6,241 nucleotides of DNA, from positions 1-6,241 of the forward strand of contig CADBNY010000097.1 in assembly GCA_902796215.1 (NCBI GenBank), given 5' to 3'. The stretch comes from an uncultured Erysipelotrichaceae bacterium. GTDB lineage: Bacteria > Bacillota_I > Bacilli_A > RF39 > UBA660. Below the pieces are notes generated by a model. That model saw only the letters and a program-made list of their open reading frames with translations. It had not been told where the DNA came from and did not search any database. Below, piece after piece: positions 1 to 5,535 of this stretch. The position numbers and the translations under genes are program-made. Each line of letters opens with the position of its first letter. The first letter of the stretch is position 1.

Positions 1-48
1 GTCTTCCCCAACAACAAACAAAAGCCCTTCTAATACTGCCTTATTCAT
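1..48 (-). CDS. scpB: ScpB, segregation and condensation protein B (N-terminal fragment)
   Basis: Only the first 16 codons are inside the window; they read MNKAVLEGLLFVVGED, which matches the start of ScpB proteins. ScpB is the winged-helix partner of ScpA in the SMC-ScpAB condensin that compacts and segregates the chromosome. The ATG (48..46) overlaps the 3' end of scpA by 8 nt. A ribosome site GAGGTG at 61..56 lies inside the scpA coding sequence, so translation is probably coupled. The identification rests on this short N-terminus plus the scpA neighbour, a standard pairing. The remainder lies beyond the left edge. Confidence 0.88.
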   Translation of the reverse strand, partial: MNKAVLEGLLFVVGED

Positions 49-769
49 TAGCACACACCTCACATATAATATCATCAAATGCCTCATCTTGAGTAATAAT
101 CATCTGCTTATTTTTAGTCATTTCCAAAATAGCCAAAAAGGTTGCTACAACATATTCTTTAGTTTGAACTGGAAACAATTCAAAAAAAGAGATCTTGTGT
201 TTCTTTTTTAATACATTTTTAATATCATGTATTCTTGAAGAAACACTAATTTCCTTAACTGTAACTTTTGTATTTAAAGGCCTTGTTTCTGCTTTCCTTT
301 GATAATATTTTTGAAAAGCTTGAATCAAATCATCCAATGTAGCATTGCAATGAATTTCATTGCTTTCTTCAACATAATTTTGAATATTCTCAGGCAACTT
401 TGTATAAATATCTTTCCTTAAACTTTCCTTTTCCTGTAAAACTTTTGTAATATCTTTATAAGCTTGATATTCTAATAACCGATTAATTAATTGCTCTTTA
501 GGATTTTCAACATTTTCTTCTTCGAAAGAATCATCCTTATTATTAGGAATTAACATATGAGATTTTATTTCTAAAAGTTCTGCAGCTAACACTAAGTACT
601 CTGAAGAAACTTCTAAATTCATTTTTTCCTGCTCATTTAAAAAGTCAACATATTGCTGAGTAATAGACTCAATTTCAATATCCATAATATCCATTTTAGA
701 CTTCTTTATAAGATGAAGAAGTAAATCTAGTGGACCTTCAAAATCATGAATTCGAAATTCCATTTCCAT
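41..769 (-). CDS. scpA: ScpA, segregation and condensation protein A (kleisin)
   Basis: The protein has 242 aa, the usual ScpA length. It is the kleisin subunit that bridges the SMC dimer heads and binds ScpB, acting on the nucleoid in chromosome segregation. The N-terminal kleisin signature FEGPLDLLLHLIKKSKMDI is at about residues 10-28. A second conserved patch, RLLEYQAYKD, is near residue 100. The C-terminal winged-helix part (about 194-238) contains the typical TFLAILEM and DEAFDDI strings. The first ATG is chosen because GAGGTGA (780..774) precedes it by 4 nt; a second ATG two codons in is less well spaced. It is followed directly by scpB with an 8-nt overlap. The 57-nt gap upstream contains a promoter-like TGGTATAAT, so scpAB may be transcribed separately from the preceding 195-aa gene as well as by read-through. 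Confidence 0.96.
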   Translation of the reverse strand: MEMEFRIHDFEGPLDLLLHLIKKSKMDIMDIEIESITQQYVDFLNEQEKMNLEVSSEYLVLAAELLEIKSHMLIPNNKDDSFEEENVENPKEQLINRLLEYQAYKDITKVLQEKESLRKDIYTKLPENIQNYVEESNEIHCNATLDDLIQAFQKYYQRKAETRPLNTKVTVKEISVSSRIHDIKNVLKKKHKISFFELFPVQTKEYVVATFLAILEMTKNKQMIITQDEAFDDIICEVCANE

Positions 770-794
770 ATAATCACCTCAAAACTATAAAAAA

Positions 795-823
795 ATTATA
801 CCATAAAAAAAAAGAAAAAGTAT
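795..823 (-). promoter_or_regulatory. Putative promoter for scpAB (extended -10)
   Basis: On the minus strand TATAAT (800..795) is preceded by TG one base upstream, giving TGGTATAAT, an extended -10 element. The hexamer 17 bp upstream (823..818, ATACTT) is a poor -35, as is common with extended -10 promoters. It lies about 25 nt before the scpA start, between the 195-aa gene and scpA. No GC-containing terminator hairpin is seen in this gap. Confidence 0.5.
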
Positions 824-826
824 TCC

Positions 827-1414
827 TTATCCATATATTCCACGATTTAACCTATGTTTTTTCATAAATCGTTTTCTTCTTTCCTTTTCCTTTTCTTCTC
901 GATCAAGATTAATTTGACGCTCCACAGCACTGCGGCCACGAGGCCTTTTTTTATTAAGTTCTATTGCATTCGCATATACCCTATCTCTGTCATGAATAAA
1001 AAAATCTTGTTCTTGTTCAGGGGCTATTTTTTCAAGTAACTCTTCATATTTAGAAATTTCACAATCTTTATTTTCTTTATTTTCTGCAAGATAATCCTTC
1101 ATTTCAAGAATAAATCTTAAAAGATTTTTCAAATTACTCATAACAGCATAAGAAAAATATTTATTATCACTATTTTCATCGACTACATCACTAGTTAAAA
1201 TAACACCATTAGAATATTTTTTGCGAAAGCCAACTATAAAATCATATGAAATTTCTCCTAAAACTTTGGTAGAAACAGAATTTTGCTCCTCATTATGAAC
1301 CACAAAAATTAAGTCTGCATCTTTCCATTTATAATAATAATTATTATCTGTATCTCTTAGACAACCATCAATACCACAAACTTCCATAATTTTGTAAAAT
1401 TCTTTTTTTTTCAT
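827..1414 (-). CDS. Hypothetical 195-aa protein with a highly basic C-terminal tail
   Basis: I do not recognise this family. The product is soluble, with no signal peptide or membrane segment. Residues 1-105 look like a mixed alpha/beta fold, with hydrophobic strands such as ADLIFVVH at about 33-40 and NGVILTSDVV at about 69-78. Residues 106-135 are charged and probably helical. The tail from about residue 155 is very rich in Arg/Lys, including RPRGRSAVERQ and EKERRKRFMKKHRL, and could bind nucleic acid or the ribosome; that is inference only. The ATG at 1414 has a good ribosome site GAGGTG (1425..1420) with 5-nt spacing and a clear promoter upstream. It lies immediately before scpAB, which might reflect a chromosome-related role, but adjacency alone is weak evidence. 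It is divergent from the RNHCP gene. Confidence 0.8.
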   Translation of the reverse strand: MKKKEFYKIMEVCGIDGCLRDTDNNYYYKWKDADLIFVVHNEEQNSVSTKVLGEISYDFIVGFRKKYSNGVILTSDVVDENSDNKYFSYAVMSNLKNLLRFILEMKDYLAENKENKDCEISKYEELLEKIAPEQEQDFFIHDRDRVYANAIELNKKRPRGRSAVERQINLDREEKEKERRKRFMKKHRLNRGIYG

Positions 1415-1434
1415 AGCAGCACCTCATTAACCAT

Positions 1435-1463
1435 ATTTTAACAAAAAATTAAAATTTTGTAAA
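1435..1463 (-). promoter_or_regulatory. Sigma-A-type promoter for the 195-aa gene
   Basis: The minus strand reads TTTACA (1463..1458), a 17-bp spacer, then TAAAAT (1440..1435). Each hexamer is one mismatch from the consensus TTGACA or TATAAT, and the spacing is ideal. The predicted start of transcription is 10-15 nt before the GAGGTG ribosome site. The -35 hexamer overlaps that of the divergent RNHCP promoter. Confidence 0.65.
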
Positions 1464-1484
1464 TAAAAAAATATATATTATAAT
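1457..1484 (+). promoter_or_regulatory. Sigma-A-type promoter for the RNHCP gene
   Basis: The plus strand has TTGTAA (1457-1462), a 16-bp spacer and a perfect TATAAT (1479-1484). Transcription would start near 1491, only about 9 nt before the ATG at 1500. The leader would then be very short, and the weak ribosome site GGTGATTTT would sit at its 5' end. The -35 hexamer is shared in opposite orientation with the divergent promoter. Confidence 0.55.
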
Positions 1485-1499
1485 AATAGTGGTGATTTT

Positions 1500-1802
1500 A
1501 TGAAACAATTTAGTGAAAAAGATGAAGGTTTTATTTGTGAAAACTGTCAAAAAGAAGTTTTACCTCTAAACTATTCATCTAGAGATCATTGTCCATATTG
1601 CTTATATTCAAAACATGTCGATATTAATCCAGGCGATAGACAAAATCCTTGTAAAGGAGTCTTAAAACCAATTCAATTAGAGAAATATCGAGATACTTAT
1701 AAAATTATTTATGAATGTCAAACATGTAAAGAACTTCACAAAAATATCATAGCTAAAGATGATGATATAGATGAAATCATTAAAATATCACAAATTAATT
1801 AA
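1500..1802 (+). CDS. RNHCP-domain zinc-ribbon-like protein
   Basis: The 100-aa product matches the RNHCP family, named for its Arg-Asn-His-Cys-Pro motif; here the motif is RDHCP (residues 28-32, Asn to Asp). Supporting features in order are: FICENCQ with C13 and C16, SRDHCPYCLYSKHVD with H30, C31, C34 and H39, the conserved PGDR at 44-47, C51, and a second CxxC at 73/76 followed by KNIIAKDDD. The Cys/His pattern suggests bound zinc. The cellular role of this family is not established to my knowledge. The ATG at 1500 is the only sensible start, with a weak GGTGAT ribosome site. It is the only plus-strand gene in the window and ends at the bidirectional terminator before the sortase gene, so it is a single-gene transcription unit. 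Confidence 0.9.
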   Translation: MKQFSEKDEGFICENCQKEVLPLNYSSRDHCPYCLYSKHVDINPGDRQNPCKGVLKPIQLEKYRDTYKIIYECQTCKELHKNIIAKDDDIDEIIKISQIN

Positions 1803-1836
1803 AAACTTTCCACAAATTTTATGGAAAGTTTTTTTA
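1801..1836. terminator. Bidirectional intrinsic terminator between the RNHCP and sortase genes
   Basis: The 11-bp perfect inverted repeat AAAACTTTCCA (1802-1812) and TGGAAAGTTTT (1822-1832) encloses a 9-nt loop. On the plus strand the stem runs into a T tract to 1835, terminating the RNHCP gene. On the minus strand it ends in T residues (1805..1801), terminating the sortase gene. It begins at the RNHCP stop codon, and the sortase stop codon (1836..1834) overlaps its edge, so the two convergent genes share it. Confidence 0.88.
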
Positions 1837-2796
1837 AATATCCACTCTTTTAGCATGTACAACTTTACGTCCTTTATTATCATCTGTACAAGTAGATAAA
1901 GTAATAATTTTATCATTAGCACTTACATCTAGTCCAAAATCAAACTTACTTCTAGATTTTAATGTATTTAAAAATTCTTGATAATCACTATCACGATAAA
2001 AATTCGTTTGCAAATAATAAATTTCTGGATCAATATAGTAACAAGAAAATATTTGATAAACATATCTTACATTTTCTGTTCTTATAACAATATAATGATT
2101 AGAATTTTTAAACCACTTTTCCTCAAATACATTTGACAAACTTCCAAAAGCAGTTTTATTTAATAAATTATGTCCATAAAAAATAGTATTACTATCAACT
2201 AAATTAATTGAATTTCGATAATCCATAAAAGTCCAGCCACTAGCTTTAAGATTTTTTTTAATATCATGATTCAAATAATAATCATTATCCCCACTTTGAA
2301 CAACGGGATAATTAACATTAGTACCATCAACCATAATCCAAGCCACAGCATCAGGATTCACCTCTTTTAAATCCGAAAAATCAACTTGATTAATATCCAT
2401 TTGCCCATATTTTCGAAATAAATTAATTTCATTACTTTTATATGTATCTTTATCACTTGCAATAGACTGCTTTGGCTTATCTACAATATCTTCTTGGATA
2501 ACCTCTTTATCAACATACTTTATATCACTTTTACTAACATATAAATAAGAATATAAGAATACTCCAACATAAAAAATAAAAACAAGCATCAAAAAAGCAG
2601 CAGGATTATTTTGTTTATTTTTAAAATAAGACTTTATTTTAGTAAAAATAGATAAATGTAAAATTTTTTCAAGCAAAAGAAAAAAAACATAAAAATAAAA
2701 AAAGAAACCTTTCGAAAAGACAAGACAAATATAATAAAAGCCTAATTGAATAGAATCAATTATAAATTTTAAAATTTTCCCTACAAACTTTATCAT
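1834..2796 (-). CDS. Class B sortase (membrane-anchored transpeptidase)
   Basis: The 320-aa protein is a sortase, a membrane-anchored cysteine transpeptidase that cleaves sorting signals and joins surface proteins to the cell envelope. Catalytic His is H209 in FYGHN, Cys is C303 in TLSTCT, and the catalytic Arg is most likely R310 in GRKVVHAK. The block NPDAVAWIMVDGTNVNYPVV (147-166), then DNDYYLNHD and GWTFMDYRN, is typical of class B. The N-terminus is unusual: a long hydrophobic stretch (about 5-48, broken by K29) and then a second membrane segment (about 66-87) before a Lys/Asp-rich linker. Most class B sortases have one membrane anchor. The ATG is preceded by GAGG with 7-nt spacing and overlaps the stop of the upstream 47-aa gene by 4 nt. 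No obvious sorting-signal substrate is encoded in the window, so the target is unknown. Confidence 0.93.
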   Translation of the reverse strand: MIKFVGKILKFIIDSIQLGFYYICLVFSKGFFFYFYVFFLLLEKILHLSIFTKIKSYFKNKQNNPAAFLMLVFIFYVGVFLYSYLYVSKSDIKYVDKEVIQEDIVDKPKQSIASDKDTYKSNEINLFRKYGQMDINQVDFSDLKEVNPDAVAWIMVDGTNVNYPVVQSGDNDYYLNHDIKKNLKASGWTFMDYRNSINLVDSNTIFYGHNLLNKTAFGSLSNVFEEKWFKNSNHYIVIRTENVRYVYQIFSCYYIDPEIYYLQTNFYRDSDYQEFLNTLKSRSKFDFGLDVSANDKIITLSTCTDDNKGRKVVHAKRVDI

Positions 2797-2936
2797 AAAA
2801 TTTCCTCATCAATTATTTTACCTTTATCTAAAATCAATCTTTTTTTCTTATTCTTATGTTCAGAAATAAGCACGAAGGTACCAGTAATAAATGATAAAAC
2901 CAACACAACAACAAATATCACATATACAGTATACAT
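2793..2936 (-). CDS. Small single-pass membrane protein (47 aa), coupled to the sortase gene
   Basis: An open frame of 47 codons starts at ATG (2936..2934), with a strong ribosome site GAGGTGA about 5 nt upstream. It ends in TGA that overlaps the sortase ATG as ATGA, implying translational coupling. The product starts MYTVYVIFVVVLVLSFITG; residues 3-24 form one membrane helix, followed by a positive stretch (HKNKKKR, 27-33) and an acidic end (DEEIL). The positive-inside rule predicts the N-terminus outside and the C-terminus in the cytoplasm. I recognise no family. A sortase-associated role such as an assembly or stability partner is inferred only from operon position. The good ribosome site, the exact 4-nt overlap and the coherent membrane-protein composition argue that it is real. 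Confidence 0.8.
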   Translation of the reverse strand: MYTVYVIFVVVLVLSFITGTFVLISEHKNKKKRLILDKGKIIDEEIL

Positions 2937-2963
2937 CAAGCTCACCTCTATTCTCTTACCTAC

Positions 2964-2992
2964 ATTATATATGATTTTTTTCTAATTCAGAA
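2964..2992 (-). promoter_or_regulatory. Putative promoter for the 47-aa gene and sortase
   Basis: The minus strand has a perfect -10 TATAAT (2969..2964), with a weak -35 TTCTGA (2992..2987) 17 bp upstream. It lies about 30 nt before the start codon, in the 90-bp gap after spoVAE. The spacer and -35 overlap an inverted repeat (TTTTTTTCT 2975-2983 and AGAAAAAAA 2989-2997), which could be an operator or simply AT-tract symmetry. Confidence 0.45.
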
Positions 2993-3012
2993 AAAAAAAC
3001 ATATATTTTTTT
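2991..3012 (-). terminator. Weak AT-only hairpin and T tract after spoVAE
   Basis: On the minus strand seven A residues (3012..3006), a six-base loop (3005..3000) and nine T residues (2999..2991) can form an all-AU hairpin ending in a T tract. It starts about 15 nt after the spoVAE stop. Lacking GC pairs it would be a weak terminator at best, so read-through from the spoVA operon into the sortase pair is possible. Confidence 0.25.
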
Positions 3013-3026
3013 ATTTTACATGTAAA

Positions 3027-3377
3027 TTAATCAATTGGTTTAAAAAATAATGCAGCTAAAAAAGCACATATCATAGCAGCACTAATACCAGTAGCAGTTA
3101 AATCAAACATTCCCATAAAAATACCCATAATTCCAAAACTTTCTGCTTTTGCTAACGCTCCATGAATAAGAGAATGTCCAAAACTAGTAATAGGTAACAG
3201 TGCTCCTCCACCAACAACTTTGATAATTTTATCATAAATACTAAAAGAATCTAAAAAAGCCCCAAAAGTAACTAATAAAGACGTAATATGTCCAGGTGTT
3301 AATTTTGTATTGTCTAAAATAATTTGAGAAATCATACAAATAAATCCGCAAAACAAAAAAGAATTAAATAATAACAT
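3027..3377 (-). CDS. spoVAE: SpoVAE (SpoVAEb-type), spore DPA-channel membrane protein
   Basis: The 116-aa polytopic membrane protein belongs to the SpoVAC/SpoVAEb family and is close to the usual 116-125 aa. With SpoVAC and SpoVAD it moves Ca-dipicolinic acid into the forespore and releases it in germination, acting in the inner spore membrane. Diagnostic segments are LTPGH (26-30), GGGALLPITSFGHSL (about 56-70) and the C-terminal ISAAMICAFLAALFFKP. The PITSFGHS core parallels PITGFAHS in SpoVAC, as expected for paralogues. The ATG overlaps the spoVAD stop by one base (TAATG). A GGAGG ribosome site (3389..3385) lies inside the end of spoVAD with 7-nt spacing, so translation is coupled. Confidence 0.94.
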   Translation of the reverse strand: MLLFNSFLFCGFICMISQIILDNTKLTPGHITSLLVTFGAFLDSFSIYDKIIKVVGGGALLPITSFGHSLIHGALAKAESFGIMGIFMGMFDLTATGISAAMICAFLAALFFKPID

Positions 3378-4369
3378 TAAACCACCTCCAAACTAATAGC
3401 ATGACAAATAGAATTAATATTTTCTTTTTGATATAAAAGAAGAGGAGAAAATAAAGCTCCTGTTGCCAACAAAAGCACTCTCTTCATTTTCTTACTTTTT
3501 AATTGATTATAGATATAAGAATAAAAAACTAAAGCACTACAAACTGGACCACTACCACCTGCTCTTATCTCTTTTTGCCTATCTAAATCATATAACATAA
3601 CTCCACAATCATTATAAACATCACCTAAATCAATATTATAAGAAGACAACATATAGTCTTTTAATATCTCTTTTCCATACAATCCTAAATCACCTGTCAC
3701 AATTAAATCATAATCTTTAGGGGTCCTGCCCGTATCCTTAAAATGCCTAGCTAATGTGTCAATTGCTGCTGGGGCCATAACTCTTCCCATATCATTTGGA
3801 TCATTTTGCTCATAATCTATTATTTTACCCAAAGTTGCACAATCAACTCTAATCTCGGTCTCCTCATTAGTTAAAAAAGCTGCCGCTGCTCCTGTAGCTG
3901 TAAAAGTTGCACTATTAGGTCTTGGCGCCCCATATTCTGTTGGATAACGAAATTGCTTTTCACTAGTCATATTATGAGAAGAAACTAAACAAATAGAATT
4001 TGAAATAATTCCACTTCCAATAAAATTAGAAGCAATAATAAGTCCTAATACACTGCTACTACAAGCACCATATATCCCAATAAAACTTTTTCCAACACCA
4101 TAGCACCCATAAGTAGAAGCCGCAATTTGATTTAATAAATCTCCACCAATAACTAAATCAATATCTTTTTTAGAAACCCCAACTTTCTTCATAATCATAA
4201 CTAAAGCATCTCGAACCAATTTAATTTCAGCTTTCTCAAAAGATTTTTCCCCAAAATAAAAATCAGAATACGTTTTATCGAAATATTTATAGAGAGGCCC
4301 ACACTTTTCATAAGGTCCAGCAATTGTTGCTGTATCATCTAAATAAACATTATTATAAAAAAATGTCAT
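3377..4369 (-). CDS. spoVAD: SpoVAD, thiolase-fold DPA-binding spore protein
   Basis: The protein has 330 aa from the ATG at 4369, close to the usual ~338. SpoVAD has a thiolase/ketosynthase-like fold and binds dipicolinic acid for transport into the forespore; it is a peripheral protein of the inner spore membrane. Conserved segments are DLLNQIAAS near residue 77, GACSSSVLGL with Cys103, VSSHN (129-133), EKQFRYPTEYG (137-147), GRVMAPAAIDTLARHFKDTGR (about 195-215), VTGDLGLYG and GGSGPVCSALV. The frame stays open 14 codons further upstream, but ATG 4369 is chosen because GGAGG (4380..4376) sits 6 nt before it and because SpoVAD homologues begin in this way. Its ATG overlaps the spoVAC stop by 4 nt (ATGA), so the two are coupled. 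No truncation is seen. Confidence 0.96.
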   Translation of the reverse strand: MTFFYNNVYLDDTATIAGPYEKCGPLYKYFDKTYSDFYFGEKSFEKAEIKLVRDALVMIMKKVGVSKKDIDLVIGGDLLNQIAASTYGCYGVGKSFIGIYGACSSSVLGLIIASNFIGSGIISNSICLVSSHNMTSEKQFRYPTEYGAPRPNSATFTATGAAAAFLTNEETEIRVDCATLGKIIDYEQNDPNDMGRVMAPAAIDTLARHFKDTGRTPKDYDLIVTGDLGLYGKEILKDYMLSSYNIDLGDVYNDCGVMLYDLDRQKEIRAGGSGPVCSALVFYSYIYNQLKSKKMKRVLLLATGALFSPLLLYQKENINSICHAISLEVV

Positions 4370-4809
4370 CCAATACCTCCCATAAAATAGCGAATCATTC
4401 CAAAAAACCAAGCTGAAAGAACCCCATACAAAATAACATTACCAGCTAACTTAAACATATTAGAACCAATCCCATAAATAAAACCTTCCCTTTTATAATC
4501 CATACTACTGCTAGTCATAGAATGAGCAAATCCAGTAATTGGAATTAATAATCCACATTTCAATTTAGTAACCCATTTATCAAAAAAACCAAAAGCTGTA
4601 AATAAACTGGCAAGAAAAATAAAAAAGACAATCATAAAAGTAGCAGAATCTACTCGACTCATTCCAAACATCATACATAAAATTTGAATAATTCCTTCTG
4701 CAAACAATCCCATTAATCCTCCACTAAAAAAGGAAATACTAGCATTTTGCAATCTTTTTTCTGGAGCTTTATGATTATTAGCAATTCTTTCATATTTTGT
4801 ATTTCTCAT
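4366..4809 (-). CDS. spoVAC: SpoVAC, spore DPA-channel membrane protein
   Basis: The protein has 147 aa from the ATG at 4809, matching the usual ~150. In Bacillus, SpoVAC is the membrane channel component implicated in Ca-DPA movement and is mechanosensitive. A basic N-terminus (residues 1-20) is followed by hydrophobic helices at about 24-50, 57-76 and 120-145. The signature LLIPITGFAHSM (87-98) followed by KREGFIYGIGSNMFKLAG (106-123) is diagnostic. An upstream in-frame TTG at 4836 is rejected because no ribosome site precedes it, whereas the ATG has GGGTGA close by. The stop TGA overlaps the spoVAD start. SpoVAA, SpoVAB, SpoVAEa and SpoVAF are absent here; the AC-AD-AEb set is the minimal form also found in clostridia. 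A terminator after sigF and a separate promoter precede the gene. Confidence 0.95.
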   Translation of the reverse strand: MRNTKYERIANNHKAPEKRLQNASISFFSGGLMGLFAEGIIQILCMMFGMSRVDSATFMIVFFIFLASLFTAFGFFDKWVTKLKCGLLIPITGFAHSMTSSSMDYKREGFIYGIGSNMFKLAGNVILYGVLSAWFFGMIRYFMGGIG

Positions 4810-4818
4810 ATTATCACC

Positions 4819-4844
4819 CAAAAATAGAATAACCAAATAGAATA
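4819..4844 (-). repeat. Tandem 13-bp direct repeat in the spoVAC promoter region
   Basis: On the minus strand TATTCTATTT occurs at 4844..4835 and again at 4831..4822, with a period of 13 bp. The second copy supplies the proposed -10 element. It could be a duplicated -10, a regulator half-site pair or chance in AT-rich DNA. Confidence 0.5.
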
Positions 4845-4853
4845 AATTTATAC
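4825..4853 (-). promoter_or_regulatory. Candidate forespore sigma (SigF/SigG) promoter for spoVAC-AD-AE
   Basis: The minus strand has GTATA (4853..4849), which fits the B. subtilis sigma-G -35 (GHATR) and sigma-F -35 (GYWTA). After a 17-bp spacer comes TATTCTA (4831..4825), one mismatch from the sigma-G -10 CATNNTA. The overlapping GGTTATTCTA (4834..4825) is also one mismatch from the sigma-F -10 GGNNANANTR, but that reading leaves a spacer somewhat shorter than usual. It lies between the sigF terminator and spoVAC. A sigma-A reading is poorer. B. subtilis spoVA is known to be sigma-G dependent. The call is inference from these matches in an AT-rich gap. Confidence 0.45.
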
Positions 4854-4887
4854 AAAAAAACTTAGGTCATAAATTCTCCCTAAGCTT
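4854..4887 (-). terminator. Intrinsic terminator at the end of sigF
   Basis: On the minus strand AAGCTTAGG (4887..4879) pairs with CCTAAGTTT (4866..4858) over 9 bp, including one G-U, around a 12-nt loop containing the sigF stop codon. Seven T residues follow (4860..4854). The proposed spoVA -35 element begins in the next base, so the two transcription units abut. Confidence 0.75.
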
Positions 4888-5484
4888 TTGTAAAATTTTT
4901 GCTTCCTTTCTAGAAACTTGGACTTGACTAATTCCTAATAGATTAGATGTCTCACTTTGTGTTAAATCTTTATAATATCGAGCAACAATTAACTTCCTTT
5001 CACTATCTGAAAGCTTTTCAAGTTCTGAATGTAAATCCATGATATCAGGATTCATATTCTTATCATCATAAGATTTATATTTTTCATAACTCTCATCAAA
5101 AGAATCAACTTCATTAGTTGCTAAAATAGCTTGATCAATTAATTCTTCATCTACTTCTAAAAATAAAGATATTTCTAAATTAGTTGGTTCTCTTCCAAGT
5201 TTTTGCATCATTACTTCTTTTGCTTTTAAAATCTGACTCTTCAATTGAATAAATCCTTTTCCTACTTTCACCCCACTATTTTGACGAATATACTTATTAA
5301 TTTCACCTATAATATAATAATAAGCAAAACTAGAAAACTTTGTTCCATAATCTTTTTTATAATGTTTCAAAGCATCCATTAAACCAATTATGGAAACTTG
5401 ATACAAATCCTCTAAATCATATCGATTAGAATATTTATTGATAATACTATATATTAGGCCATCATATTCTAAAAGTTTTTCCAT
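4867..5484 (-). CDS. sigF: Short forespore-type RNA polymerase sigma factor, probably SigF
   Basis: The 205-aa sigma-70-family protein belongs to the SigB/SigF/SigG group. Region 2 is at about 23-69 (DLEDLYQVSIIGLMDALK, then FSSFAYYYIIGEINKYIRQN). A region 3-like segment follows (LGREPTNLEISLFLEVDEE, 96-114). Region 4 is at about 155-203, with the helix-turn-helix LTQSETSNLLGISQVQVSR almost identical to SigF/SigG. SigF is preferred over SigG because spoVA genes follow directly, as in Bacillus and Clostridium, and Spo0A boxes precede it. The start is ATG 5484, with a near-perfect AAAGGAGG (5494..5487). An open frame reaching 5604 is rejected because it would cross the dut terminator. Bacillus SigF has about 255 aa; the shortening includes roughly 30-35 residues at the N-terminus, before region 2. 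The anti-sigma genes spoIIAA and spoIIAB are not upstream, so control of its activity is unclear. Confidence 0.88.
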   Translation of the reverse strand: MEKLLEYDGLIYSIINKYSNRYDLEDLYQVSIIGLMDALKHYKKDYGTKFSSFAYYYIIGEINKYIRQNSGVKVGKGFIQLKSQILKAKEVMMQKLGREPTNLEISLFLEVDEELIDQAILATNEVDSFDESYEKYKSYDDKNMNPDIMDLHSELEKLSDSERKLIVARYYKDLTQSETSNLLGISQVQVSRKEAKILQKLRENL

Positions 5485-5535
5485 TATCCTCCTTTCTAAA
5501 AAAGAATAACGAAAAACAAAAAAACTTTCTACTAA

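Noticed and set aside
854..1039. 61-codon plus-strand open frame
   Set aside because: It lies wholly antisense to the 195-aa gene, has no convincing ribosome site, and its Phe/Lys-rich translation reflects the AT-rich opposite strand.
4370..4411. 14-codon upstream extension of SpoVAD
   Set aside because: It overlaps spoVAC deeply and reads through the GGAGG that serves ATG 4369; the extension does not resemble SpoVAD N-termini.
4810..4836. TTG start extending SpoVAC by 9 residues
   Set aside because: No ribosome site lies before the TTG, and the extension overlaps the proposed -10 element. ATG 4809 has GGGTGA and gives the usual family length.
4867..5484. Assignment as SigG or SigB instead of SigF
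   Set aside because: Region 4 cannot separate SigF from SigG by eye. Adjacency to spoVA and the Spo0A boxes favour SigF, and sigG usually follows spoIIGA-sigE. SigB is unlikely in a sporulation locus. The doubt is kept in the confidence value.
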